DNA of 64,000 nucleotides from Tepidaquicella sp964564635. GTDB taxonomy: Bacteria; Bacteroidota; Ignavibacteria; Tepidaquicellales; Tepidaquicellaceae. Positions 26,340 through 35,442 of the stretch are shown one piece after another. The notes under the pieces are model-generated. The model searched no databases, had not been told where the DNA came from, and worked only from the letters and a program-made list of their open reading frames with translations. The stretch covers positions 124,001-188,000 of the forward strand of contig CAZMAR010000001.1 in NCBI GenBank assembly GCA_964564635.1, in the 5' to 3' direction. The position numbers were made by a program, and so were the translations under genes. Position 1 is the first letter of the stretch; the number at the start of each line of letters is the position of its first letter.

Positions 26340-27710
26340 TTATAAAAATGCAAGTTCATTATAATAATATGAACAGCTTTTTATTCCTTTTAGATAATTT
26401 TTTAAATCAAAATTTTCGTCTGGTGAATGAGCGTTTTCATCAGGTAACCCAAATCCGAGAAGCACAGTATCTGCATTTAATATTTTTTTAAACACATTTA
26501 CAATTGGAATAGAACCTCCTTCTCTAACAAATACCGGTTCTACATCAAATGCTTTCTTCAATGCTCTTGCGGCAGCTTTTATAGCTGGTGTATCTATTGG
26601 GGTTATTGCAGGTCTACCACCGTGGAGATACTCAACTTCAACATTTACAGTAGGTGGTGAAATTTTGTTAATGTGTTTTATAAATAAATCAGCAATTTTA
26701 TCAGGATTTTGATTTGGTACCAATCTTACTGATACTTTTGCAGAGGCACTTGAGGGAATTATTGTCATTGCTCCTTCCCCCTGATATCCTCCCCATATAC
26801 CATTACAATCCAAGGTAGGTCTTGCAGTTAGTTGTTCTATCGTGGTGTAACCAACTTCGCCATTTAATTCTAAAACATCAATTTCTCTCATAAATTTTGC
26901 TTTATCAAAAGGGAGTTTTGCTAATTCTTTTCTTTCTTCATCTGTTAAATCAATTACATCATCATAGAAACCTTCAATGGTAATTCTACCATTATTATCT
27001 TTAAGTTTTCCAATAATTTCAGCAAGTACATTTATTGGATTTCCAATACAACCGCCATAAGACCCTGAATGCAAATCTTTATTAGGTCCTTTCACATTAA
27101 TTTGAAAGTATGCTAATCCTCTCAATGCATAACATATAGAAGGTAAATTTTCCTTGTACATTGCTGTATCAGAAATTACAACGTAGTCGCATTTCAAGAG
27201 TTCTTTATTATCATTTATAAATATTTCTAAGTCTGGACTTCCAATCTCTTCTGCTCCTTCAATAAGCAATTTAATATTTATATCTAATTTACCATATGTT
27301 TTTAAATGAGCCTCCAGACTTTTAATATGAATCATCACCTGTCCTTTATCATCAGTTGCACCTCTTGCATAAATCTTATCATTTTTAATTATAGGTTCGA
27401 ATGGTGGATTACTCCAGAGCTCAATAGGATCCACTGGTTGTACATCATAATGTCCGTAAATCAATATAGTTGGCTTATCGCTCCCAGCACCGAGCCAATC
27501 AGCATAAACAATGGGATGTACTCCAGTCTCAAAAATACAAACATTTTGCATACCAATGTTATCGAGATGCTCTATCAACCAATTAGAGCATCTATAGATT
27601 TCATTCTTTTTACTTTTATCATTGCTGATTGAAGAAATACTTAGAAATTCCGAAAGTTCACTAACAAATCTTTCAAAATTTTTATCAATATAACTAATTA
27701 TTTTATCCAT
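26340..27710 (-). CDS. M20-family metallopeptidase (dipeptidase)
   Basis: The 456-residue protein carries the M20 zinc-site motifs: YGHYDVQP (first His), ARGATDDKGQ (bridging Asp), and EGAEEIGSPDL (catalytic and metal Glu). The dimerisation lid and a final NAHSPDENF His motif are also present. Enzymes of this type hydrolyse dipeptides or N-acylated amino acids in the cytosol. The exact substrate is open. The start overlaps the upstream TPR gene by 8 bases, indicating co-translation. Confidence 0.92.
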   Translation of the reverse strand: MDKIISYIDKNFERFVSELSEFLSISSISNDKSKKNEIYRCSNWLIEHLDNIGMQNVCIFETGVHPIVYADWLGAGSDKPTILIYGHYDVQPVDPIELWSNPPFEPIIKNDKIYARGATDDKGQVMIHIKSLEAHLKTYGKLDINIKLLIEGAEEIGSPDLEIFINDNKELLKCDYVVISDTAMYKENLPSICYALRGLAYFQINVKGPNKDLHSGSYGGCIGNPINVLAEIIGKLKDNNGRITIEGFYDDVIDLTDEERKELAKLPFDKAKFMREIDVLELNGEVGYTTIEQLTARPTLDCNGIWGGYQGEGAMTIIPSSASAKVSVRLVPNQNPDKIADLFIKHINKISPPTVNVEVEYLHGGRPAITPIDTPAIKAAARALKKAFDVEPVFVREGGSIPIVNVFKKILNADTVLLGFGLPDENAHSPDENFDLKNYLKGIKSCSYYYNELAFL

Positions 27711-29199
27711 TCTTTTTTAACACTTTCAATGCATCTATCGCTTCTTGATTATCCGGCTCAACCTCTAAAGTTTTTTCGTAATACTTTATAGCATTATCTA
27801 TATCTTCCATTGCTCTGTAGGATTTTGCAATGAATAAATAAGCAATACTAGTAGGTTTGTATTCTATTGAGGTAAGTAAATTTTTAATCGCCGACTCATA
27901 ATTCTTGCTGTAATTATATGACAAGCCAAGATACAGATAGACAGCACCATTTTTATAGTTTTTAGAAATTGCTTTTTCAAAATATATTATGGCAGAATCA
28001 GTAATTTCATTATTGAAGTATCCTCTTCCCATTTCAAAATCCAATTCACCACTTTCGGGAAAATTTTCTTTACCTTTGTTGTAATATTTTATTGCATCAT
28101 CAAAATTCCTTGTATATTTATTTGTGGCAATTTCTATAAAATTAATATAATCGTCTAAATCAAAATCTTCATCTTTAACTTTTTCATAATACTTTAAAGA
28201 TTTCTGATAATTCTCAGAAATTGTAATTGAATCATTTGCAGGTTTTTCATTGTATATCTTTCCAATATAACGATAACATTCAGATGCGTAAGCGGTATCC
28301 AGATTTACTATTTCTAAAAATAATTTTTCAGATTCATCAAATTTTCTTAATTTGAATTCTGTTCTTGCAAGGTAATACTTTCCTCTTATAGATTTTGGCT
28401 TCAATTCAGAATAAGTAATGAAAGATTCCTCTGCAAGACTGTATCTTCCAACTATAAACAGTAAATATCCTTTTTCATAATATGCTTCCGCAAATTTTGA
28501 ATCTGCAGAAATAGCTGATTCGTATGCCTTAAATGATTCATTATAATATTCTTTCTTCTTCTCTTCATCCTCAGTAATTAAATATAACTTATAATATGCT
28601 CTACCTATTCCATAATATGCAGGTGCATATTTTGGCTTTATTGAAAGAGCTTTTTTATATTTCTCTATTGCTACCTTGTATGTTTCTCTTTCATAATATG
28701 CATCCCCTATTGCCACTAATATTTCAACATTATTTGGAGCATTATATTCTGCATTTGTTAATTTTGTAATTGCGTCATCAATTTTCCCCTGAGCAAGATA
28801 CATCTTTGATTGTGCAACAAGAACAGGTACATAATTAGGATTTATCTTTAATGCTTTATTGTAATAATTGTCAGCAGATTTGTAATCCTTCTCTTTTACT
28901 TTGATATCTCCTAACCCTTTAAGTGCATCTATACCCTCATCATCATCTTCTAATGCAATTTTGAAATATTTTTCTGCTTCTTTATAATTTTCAGTCATAA
29001 AAAGAGCATAAGCATACCAATAATTAACATCATAATCATCATCTTTCTTAACTACATCTTTTAAAAGTTGAATACCCGTTATATATTCACCTTTTTGCAC
29101 AGCTTCAATTCCTTTTTTCTTATTGTCTTGTGCAAATATATTGTTGAATAAAAAAATCAACACAAATAAAATTAAAAAGTATTTTGTTATTTTGTCCAT
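27703..29199 (-). CDS. Secreted/periplasmic TPR-repeat protein
   Basis: The 498-residue protein has a signal peptide (about 1-23, ending FAQ) and roughly eleven TPR units across its length, recognisable by recurrent patterns such as NYWYAYALFM, ALKGLGDIKVK and YYGIGRAYYKL. TPR arrays scaffold protein complexes. In Bacteroidota such periplasmic proteins often support the envelope or T9SS, but no partner is identifiable. It lies 14 bases after the PstS-like gene and overlaps the M20 peptidase gene. Confidence 0.88.
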   Translation of the reverse strand: MDKITKYFLILFVLIFLFNNIFAQDNKKKGIEAVQKGEYITGIQLLKDVVKKDDDYDVNYWYAYALFMTENYKEAEKYFKIALEDDDEGIDALKGLGDIKVKEKDYKSADNYYNKALKINPNYVPVLVAQSKMYLAQGKIDDAITKLTNAEYNAPNNVEILVAIGDAYYERETYKVAIEKYKKALSIKPKYAPAYYGIGRAYYKLYLITEDEEKKKEYYNESFKAYESAISADSKFAEAYYEKGYLLFIVGRYSLAEESFITYSELKPKSIRGKYYLARTEFKLRKFDESEKLFLEIVNLDTAYASECYRYIGKIYNEKPANDSITISENYQKSLKYYEKVKDEDFDLDDYINFIEIATNKYTRNFDDAIKYYNKGKENFPESGELDFEMGRGYFNNEITDSAIIYFEKAISKNYKNGAVYLYLGLSYNYSKNYESAIKNLLTSIEYKPTSIAYLFIAKSYRAMEDIDNAIKYYEKTLEVEPDNQEAIDALKVLKKNG

Positions 29200-29213
29200 A
29201 GTATATTAATTAA

Positions 29214-30194
29214 TTATTCAAGTTTTATAATTCTTAGAGGTTGTGTAACTGGTACCAACCCTCTTTTTAATATTACTTTTTGCCCATCTGAATGTAATAG
29301 AAAAGTAATAAACCCCGTTGCAGCGGTGAAATCGAATTCAATGGAAAAAAAATAAACTTTTCTTATATATGGATATTTTCTATAAGCAACAGTACCCTGA
29401 TGGAATATTTCAAAATCGTACTGTTTACCTGAAGGCAAAATTCTTGATACTCTTACAGGTCTAATTGTAGTGTCCTGTTCATCCTGATTGCCAGTAGAAA
29501 TCCATGCTAAATTTATAAAACCAATTGCATTCTTATATTTTCTTACTGACTCTATTACCTGAACAGAAGTTGAACATACTCTTGCTGATTCCACAAAGTT
29601 TAATTTATCTAACACAGAATCTCGCACGAATTCATAGGCAGACGAGTTTGGTCTTTGAATATAAACTTTAATCTCATTTAAATTTCCCTTGAAAAAAGTT
29701 TTTGCTTTTTGATTTTGTTCCTCATCCTGTACTTTAATATCTGTCCAGTTTTTATATTCCCCTGTAAAAATTTTCTTTAAATCACTCGAAGTTAGTCTCT
29801 CAATCGGTGAAGCAGGATTAACAATAAATCCAATTCCATCTAAAGCCACTTCATATCTTTGAATTTCAAGCTTTATATCCTTAATAAATTTTGTTTCTTC
29901 TTCATTAAAGTCCCTTGCAACCATTATCACTTTATGGTCACGATTTAATAAATCCGCAATTGCAACTTTAGCAGGTTTAACAACAAAATTTACTTTTGCT
30001 TCTTTATATATCCTCTCAAATTCAGATTTTAAGTCATTAAGTAAAGGTTCTAAATTTTCATCAACATATACTGTTGTTTCCCCTATTGTAGCTTTCGACT
30101 TAATTTCTCCGTAGTCACATCCTGATATGAAGAAAAAAAGAAGTGATAAAAGAACTAATAAAAAATTATTTATTCTTTTTTTTAAGCAACTCAT
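29214..30194 (-). CDS. PstS-like phosphate-binding lipoprotein
   Basis: From the ATG at 30194 the protein has a lipoprotein signal (MSCLKKRINNFLL..., lipobox FISGC) and a type II periplasmic-binding domain with PstS features: ETTVYVDENLEPLL at the start, then DGIGFIVNPASPIERLTSSD, FTGEYKNWTDI, and a Ser-rich QRPNSSAYEF ligand loop. It is probably the phosphate-binding component for pstCAB, which lies 2.5 kb upstream on the same strand with tonB and an L,D-transpeptidase between. The start overlaps the preceding 84-codon gene by 29 bases. Confidence 0.82.
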   Translation of the reverse strand: MSCLKKRINNFLLVLLSLLFFFISGCDYGEIKSKATIGETTVYVDENLEPLLNDLKSEFERIYKEAKVNFVVKPAKVAIADLLNRDHKVIMVARDFNEEETKFIKDIKLEIQRYEVALDGIGFIVNPASPIERLTSSDLKKIFTGEYKNWTDIKVQDEEQNQKAKTFFKGNLNEIKVYIQRPNSSAYEFVRDSVLDKLNFVESARVCSTSVQVIESVRKYKNAIGFINLAWISTGNQDEQDTTIRPVRVSRILPSGKQYDFEIFHQGTVAYRKYPYIRKVYFFSIEFDFTAATGFITFLLHSDGQKVILKRGLVPVTQPLRIIKLE

Positions 30195-30420
30195 CTTTTG
30201 CTTCCTCAATTCTTTCATGTTTCTCTTTAAATTTTTGCATCCTGATTTTAGATATAAAATTCAGAAACCTGTATACTCCGTATGCCGTAAATACTGCTCC
30301 AAACGATATTCTCAGATTTGTATTTAAACCTGGTGCTGCAACTCCGATTATTATTAAAATTCCAACAACCGTTACTACAACCGATGTTACGATATTAATT
30401 ATAAGAGCAGGTTTCATCAT
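30166..30420 (-). CDS. Small two-helix membrane protein
   Basis: The 84-residue protein has two hydrophobic segments (about 5-28 and 38-56, the second weaker) and a strongly charged Lys/Glu C-terminal tail. No family is recognised. It starts 45 bases after tonB and its end overlaps the PstS-like gene by 29 bases in another frame, so the pair is probably translationally coupled. Confidence 0.6.
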   Translation of the reverse strand: MMKPALIINIVTSVVVTVVGILIIIGVAAPGLNTNLRISFGAVFTAYGVYRFLNFISKIRMQKFKEKHERIEEAKDELLKKKNK

Positions 30421-30465
30421 TATTTGTGTAGTTTTAAGAAACTACACAAAACTTTAAAATGGTTA

Positions 30466-31407
30466 TTAATTCTCTTTTTCTTCCTTCTTTGGTTGTTCTT
30501 TCTTCTCTTCTTTTTCTTCTTTCTTTTCCTCGTCGTCTTTCTTCTTAAATCCTTCTTGCTTTAAGGTAAAATTGAATGGCACTGTAACCCAGCATTTCAC
30601 TGCATTTCCTTGTTGAATTGCAGGGGTAAATCTTAAAGCAGTAACTTTGGACATAACTTCATCTCTGAACACATCAGGTCCATTATAACTACCAACTTGA
30701 ATTACAGAACCATCAGTTCCAACTAATACTTGCACGGATACTCTTCCTTCAATTCCGTTTTGCTTTGCAATTTCGGGGTATCTCATAGATCCTCTAACTG
30801 CAGAAAGATTTACTGCTTGCGGTGCTTTATCAACTTCAAACTGCTTGTAGGTCTTTTCCTTATCTACTTTTGTTATGTCTTTCTTTTCCTCTTGTTTTAC
30901 AACTTCCTCAATCTTTTTTACATCTTCTTTTGATCTAATTGGACCTTCCGAAATTATATCTTTTCCTTCAACATCCTCTTTTCCGATATTTCTGGTCTCC
31001 TGCATTTGTTGCTCTACGCTTTTTAACTTATCAATATCTGCTTTTTCCCTTGCTGCTGGTTCAGGATTTAATTGTTCTAAGTCCTTAACTTGTTTTATTT
31101 GTTCTGCTTCCTGAATTTCCGGTGGTGCTTCTGATTTTTCATTTTCATCTTCATTTTGTGTTGTCTGTATATCTTTCAACACTACTTCCTGTCTTTTTCT
31201 TAATTCTTCTTCTTTTCTTTTGGCTTCTATATATTCCGAGAATGCATAAGCAGCAATAAAGAATGCATGGAAGAATATTGCAACTATTAGTCCTCCAATA
31301 GCAAACTTCTTATATACTTTCATTAACTCGGGAGCACCATATTTCATTTTTTCGAAAAGAGGTTCTGTGAAACCTTCTTCTCTCTTTATGTTTTTTTCCT
31401 CGGACAT
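30466..31407 (-). CDS. tonB: TonB-family energy transducer with charged C-terminal tail
   Basis: The 313-residue protein has a cytosolic N-terminus, one membrane helix (about 31-54), a long Glu/Lys-rich periplasmic spacer, and a TonB C-terminal domain (about 203-285: MRYPEIAKQNGIEGRVSVQV, then ALRFTPAIQQGNAV and VPFNFTLK). A further ~30 residues of Lys/Glu repeats extend past the domain, which is unusual because TonB normally ends with it. It passes proton-motive force from ExbBD to outer-membrane receptors. A strong AGGAGG site lies 5 bases before the ATG. No exbB or exbD is nearby. Confidence 0.9.
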   Translation of the reverse strand: MSEEKNIKREEGFTEPLFEKMKYGAPELMKVYKKFAIGGLIVAIFFHAFFIAAYAFSEYIEAKRKEEELRKRQEVVLKDIQTTQNEDENEKSEAPPEIQEAEQIKQVKDLEQLNPEPAAREKADIDKLKSVEQQMQETRNIGKEDVEGKDIISEGPIRSKEDVKKIEEVVKQEEKKDITKVDKEKTYKQFEVDKAPQAVNLSAVRGSMRYPEIAKQNGIEGRVSVQVLVGTDGSVIQVGSYNGPDVFRDEVMSKVTALRFTPAIQQGNAVKCWVTVPFNFTLKQEGFKKKDDEEKKEEKEEKKEQPKKEEKEN

Positions 31408-31523
31408 GACTACCTCCTGGTATTGAAGTTTATATTTAACTCTACTTTATATACTATTTTTCTATTTTTTTAGTTCCTTGCAATTTACACAATAAAAATC
31501 AAATATTAAATATAATTTTATTT

Positions 31524-32645
31524 TTAATTTGTTGAACCATTGGGAGGGAAATATGGAAGTATCCCAATGGGATTTCTGAAATATTTTTTAATTAATTCTT
31601 CGTCTGTATATTGTTCATCTTCGTAATCCTCTGTTTCATTTTCAAAGTCTTCCAATTCCCCTACTATTGATAAATATTCCTGATTATCAGTGTAAATCAC
31701 ATCAGTATATTCTTTGTTAACTTTTAATCTGTCTATATAAGTACTATTTATTCTATAGGTTGTCTTTGGTAATTTTTGTCTTTCCGGAATTTTTTTATCA
31801 TAGCTTATATATACACCAGAAGTTGGAATCACACTTGGATCTATAACTATGTAATATCTTTCTTTTGTGTAATAATTACCGGATAAAATATTATATAAAT
31901 TTTTTGCAAGCATTATTTTAAATTCTTCTTTAGAGGGTTTTTGTTCATATTCAAAATCTTTCGGAGCAAATCCAACTGTTCTTGCTGTGTATCCGCTATG
32001 CGCTAATACTAAAGTACCTAATGGACATTCACGGAATAATTTAGCTGCATCTTCATGTCTCATTCTGATACAGCCATGAGATGATGGTGTCTTTCCAAGA
32101 GCATAATAATATCCTGTGCCATCTAAAGAGTGAAAACCGATCCCCTGATTGAATGTCATAAAATGATACATATCAGCATTATTATACTGTGAAGATAAAT
32201 GATGAGGATTCTTATAATTTATTGCAAATAATCCTGGTCTTGATTCTACACTGCGAGATAAATATTTATTACCTGTAGACACAGGATATGTAGTTACTTT
32301 CCCATTCCGCCAGTGTTGATATAACATTTGCTGGTCAATCCTCAATTCTAACCAGCAGTCTAAAGTAGTATAAACAGTATCCTTCAGTCTTGCGGATAAA
32401 TCTTCATCAGAAAGAATATTTATAGTATATCTTTCAGATAAGAAACTATCCTTTTTTACTTCAATAAAATTTGTTTTATATATGTATACTACACTTGAAT
32501 CATTACTTTTTATTGTATAACCCGCTAAAGAGAGTAAAAGTAATAATATGGGATAAACTGAAAAAATAATTAACTTTCCATTACAAGTTTTTTTCTTAGG
32601 TTCAACTTTCTCGTTTATGTTATCGGATTCGCCGTTATTTAACAT
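31524..32645 (-). CDS. L,D-transpeptidase (YkuD domain)
   Basis: The 373-residue protein has one N-terminal membrane helix (about 24-43) and a YkuD catalytic domain. His172 (GIGFHSLDG) and the SHGCIRM motif, with His190 and Cys192, form the active site. Such enzymes make 3-3 peptidoglycan cross-links or attach proteins to the wall. The C-terminal ~170 residues include an acidic stretch (ELEDFENETEDYEDE) with no known domain. The gene lies between pstB and tonB, ~90-115 bases from each, so it need not share a transcript. Confidence 0.9.
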   Translation of the reverse strand: MLNNGESDNINEKVEPKKKTCNGKLIIFSVYPILLLLLSLAGYTIKSNDSSVVYIYKTNFIEVKKDSFLSERYTINILSDEDLSARLKDTVYTTLDCWLELRIDQQMLYQHWRNGKVTTYPVSTGNKYLSRSVESRPGLFAINYKNPHHLSSQYNNADMYHFMTFNQGIGFHSLDGTGYYYALGKTPSSHGCIRMRHEDAAKLFRECPLGTLVLAHSGYTARTVGFAPKDFEYEQKPSKEEFKIMLAKNLYNILSGNYYTKERYYIVIDPSVIPTSGVYISYDKKIPERQKLPKTTYRINSTYIDRLKVNKEYTDVIYTDNQEYLSIVGELEDFENETEDYEDEQYTDEELIKKYFRNPIGILPYFPPNGSTN

Positions 32646-32734
32646 TCTTCTTTAAGTAAACTAAATATTTTCATATAATATAATGCAATTATAGAAAAAA
32701 TACTATGTATTTGGGAATTTTGGAAATTTTACTT

Positions 32735-33553
32735 TTAGCCAAATTTACCAATAATATATTGTTCTGTTAATTTTTCCCTCGGATTTGTAAAAATTACCCT
32801 TGTTCTGTCAATTTCTACTAATTTTCCTAAAAACATAAACGCAGTAAAATCGCTAACACGAGCAGCCTGTTGCATATTGTGAGTTACAATTACAACAGTA
32901 TATTTTTTCTTAATTTTATATATTGTTTCTTCTATAATAGCGGTAGATTTAGGGTCAAGGGCGCTTGTTGGTTCATCCATTAAAATTATTTCCGGTGATA
33001 CTGCAATACTCCTGGCTATACATAATCTCTGCTGTTGCCCTCCTGAAAGCTCCAAGGCAGATTTTTTTAACCGGTCTTTTACTTCCCCCCACAAACCTGC
33101 TTGTCGTAATGCATTTTCTACAATTTCATCTGCCTGATTTTTTTTTAGTTTATTTGAATATTTTAATCCAGAAATAACATTTTCATAAATAGACATAGAG
33201 GGAAAAGGATTTGGTTTCTGAAATACCATTCCAATTTTTTTTCTTAGTTCAATCGCATTAAAAGACATTATATTATCACCAAACAGATAAATATTACCAG
33301 TAACTTTTGCTCCAGGGGTCAGATCGTGCATAAAATTAAAAGACCTCAGCAATGTTGACTTCCCGCATCCTGAAGGACCAATAATTGCAGTAACATTATT
33401 TTTTTTAATTTCAACATTAATATCATAAATTGCATTTTTGCCAAAAAAGGTTACAGTTAAATTCTCTGTTTTTATTGCGTTATCTTGTAATACTTCAAAA
33501 GAATTGTTTAATTCTTTACTCTCTGCTGATATTTGTGTAAACACTTCTTTCAA
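32735..33553 (-). CDS. pstB: Phosphate ABC transporter ATP-binding protein
   Basis: The 272-residue ATPase has Walker A (GPSGCGKST), the signature LSGGQQQRLCIAR, Walker B (IILMDEPTSALDP) and the H-loop (VIVTHNMQQAARV). It closely follows the PstB pattern, including FQKPNPFPSMSIYENV. It powers high-affinity phosphate import with PstA and PstC. The start overlaps the pstA end by 4 bases. No phoU follows: the next gene is an L,D-transpeptidase. Confidence 0.96.
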   Translation of the reverse strand: MKEVFTQISAESKELNNSFEVLQDNAIKTENLTVTFFGKNAIYDINVEIKKNNVTAIIGPSGCGKSTLLRSFNFMHDLTPGAKVTGNIYLFGDNIMSFNAIELRKKIGMVFQKPNPFPSMSIYENVISGLKYSNKLKKNQADEIVENALRQAGLWGEVKDRLKKSALELSGGQQQRLCIARSIAVSPEIILMDEPTSALDPKSTAIIEETIYKIKKKYTVVIVTHNMQQAARVSDFTAFMFLGKLVEIDRTRVIFTNPREKLTEQYIIGKFG

Positions 33554-34419
33554 CTTACTCCATATTTTCTTTTTGTAACAAATTTTACAATTAAACTAAT
33601 TACAAAAACAAGTGTAATAAGAATCAATGCTCCTGTCCAGGCTTTTCTGTGCCAGTCTTCGTAGGGAGAAATTGCATAATTAAAAATTTGAACCGCTATA
33701 GAAGAAATCGGTTCGTCTAATCTTGTACTCCAAAAATTATTACCAAATGAAGTGAAAAGTAAAGGTGCAGTTTCTCCTGCAATTCTTGCTATTGCTAATA
33801 AAATACCATTTATAATACCTGATGAAGCTGCTTTCAATACTATAAAAACTGTTGTTTTCCATCTTGAAATACCTAATGCCAGGGATGCCTCTCTAAGAGT
33901 TACAGGTATTAGTTTCAACATTTCTTCAGTTGTTCTACTAATAAGGGGTATCATTAGAATTCCTAATGCAACGCCTCCTGCTAAAGCAGAAAATCTTTGC
34001 ATCGGAATTACTATTAAACCGTAGACAAATATTCCAATAATAATAGATGGTGTGCCACTTAAAACATCTGTAACAAATTTAATTATCAAAGACATTGTAG
34101 TTTTAGAAAATTCGGAAAGGTAAATACCAGATAGTATTCCAATCGGGATTCCGAAAGAGCTACCAATTGCTATCAATATTAATGTTCCAACTATAGCATT
34201 TGCGATTCCTCCTCCTTCCTCCCCAACTGGTTTGGGCATTTCAATTATAAAATTAAGATTAAGTGAAGAAATTCCCGCTATTGTCGTATAGAAAAATATG
34301 TATACTAATGGAATTATTGTAATAATACAGGACAAAATGCAAAAAGATATCATCAAAAAATTTTTCATCTTTCTTGATTTCAAATTACTTTTCTTTGGTA
34401 TAAGCGCTTCCCGTGTCAT
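33550..34419 (-). CDS. pstA: Phosphate ABC transporter permease PstA
   Basis: The 289-residue permease has about six helices, a conserved PAIANAIVGTL-like region (GGGIANAIVGTL) and the EAA loop EASLALGISRWKTTVFIVL that docks the ATPase. It pairs with PstC as the phosphate channel. It starts 2 bases after pstC and overlaps pstB by 4 bases, giving the standard pstCAB order. Confidence 0.95.
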   Translation of the reverse strand: MTREALIPKKSNLKSRKMKNFLMISFCILSCIITIIPLVYIFFYTTIAGISSLNLNFIIEMPKPVGEEGGGIANAIVGTLILIAIGSSFGIPIGILSGIYLSEFSKTTMSLIIKFVTDVLSGTPSIIIGIFVYGLIVIPMQRFSALAGGVALGILMIPLISRTTEEMLKLIPVTLREASLALGISRWKTTVFIVLKAASSGIINGILLAIARIAGETAPLLFTSFGNNFWSTRLDEPISSIAVQIFNYAISPYEDWHRKAWTGALILITLVFVISLIVKFVTKRKYGVS

Positions 34420-34421
34420 TT

Positions 34422-35375
34422 TTATTTCATACCTGATTTGATTGTAATACTGTAAATTAGAAATCTCGCAATTGAATTAATAATAAAAGAAACCACAAAG
34501 AGTAAAAAGCCTATTTCGATTAAGGCAGAAATATGCATTTTACCTGATGCTTCAGCAAATTCATTCGCTATAACAGAAGCCATAGTATAAGCAGGTTCAA
34601 AGAGGGATAATTTTATCTGTGCTTTATTTCCTATAACCATAGTAACCGCCATAGTTTCACCTAAAGCCCTTCCAAGTCCCAAAGCAATTGCACCCAGAAT
34701 ACCACTTTTCGCATTAAGAAGAGCCATTTTAATCGTTTCCCATTTAGTTGCTCCTAAGGCGTAAGCAGCTTCGCGTTGTGATAAAGGTATTACTTTAAGA
34801 ACTTCTCTTGAAATTGAGGTTATTATAGGTGTAATCATTATTGCAAGTATAATTCCTGCTGTCATCATTCCAAATCCGTACGGAGTCCCCTGAAAAAGTG
34901 GCAAAAACCCAAGATATTCATTTAAAAAAGGTTGAAAAGTTTCTCTCATATATGGTGCGAGAACAAAAATTCCCCAGAAACCATATATAATACTTGGAAT
35001 TGCAGCCAGTATTTCTACGAGAAAACTTACAACTGTACTTAAAGTTTTGCCTGCTATTTCTGATAAAAATATTGCTACCCCTAAACTTATTGGTAAAGAA
35101 ATGATTAACGCAATAATTGAAGAAACAACAGTGCCATAAATAAATGTTAATGCTCCAAAATTCTCTTTAAAAGGATCCCACTCCGAACTTGTAAGGAAAC
35201 TGAAACCAAACTTTGTTCTTGTAGGTTCTGAATCTTGAAAAATTTCATAAATAATTAATAGAACAATTAAAATAATTGAAACCGCAAAAATAAGCGTTAC
35301 TTTTTCGAAAATAATATCACTTAATTTCCTTTTACTTTTTATTTCCTTAGAAACTTTTTTAATAGCAGATTCTAT
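34422..35375 (-). CDS. pstC: Phosphate ABC transporter permease PstC; no canonical start codon
   Basis: An ATG at 34949 would give only 175 residues, about half a permease. The same frame stays open upstream to a TAA at 35379-35381 and codes a normal PstC N-terminus: basic KSKRKLSDIIFEKV, a first helix, the TSSEWDPFKENFGAL loop, then GTVVSSIIALIISLPISLG. Full length is ~317 residues, typical of PstC. No ATG/GTG/TTG occurs in that extension, so the start must be ATA or ATT near 35375-35360, or a base is missing. The EAA loop is QREAAYALGATKWETIKMA. It heads pstCAB. Confidence 0.9.
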   Translation of the reverse strand: MESAIKKVSKEIKSKRKLSDIIFEKVTLIFAVSIILIVLLIIYEIFQDSEPTRTKFGFSFLTSSEWDPFKENFGALTFIYGTVVSSIIALIISLPISLGVAIFLSEIAGKTLSTVVSFLVEILAAIPSIIYGFWGIFVLAPYMRETFQPFLNEYLGFLPLFQGTPYGFGMMTAGIILAIMITPIITSISREVLKVIPLSQREAAYALGATKWETIKMALLNAKSGILGAIALGLGRALGETMAVTMVIGNKAQIKLSLFEPAYTMASVIANEFAEASGKMHISALIEIGFLLFVVSFIINSIARFLIYSITIKSGMK

Positions 35376-35442
35376 TTTTTAATTCTCTCTAACTTAATAA
35401 AATTTTTATTTTTCTTGTGTTAAGAAATTATTAAGAAATTTA

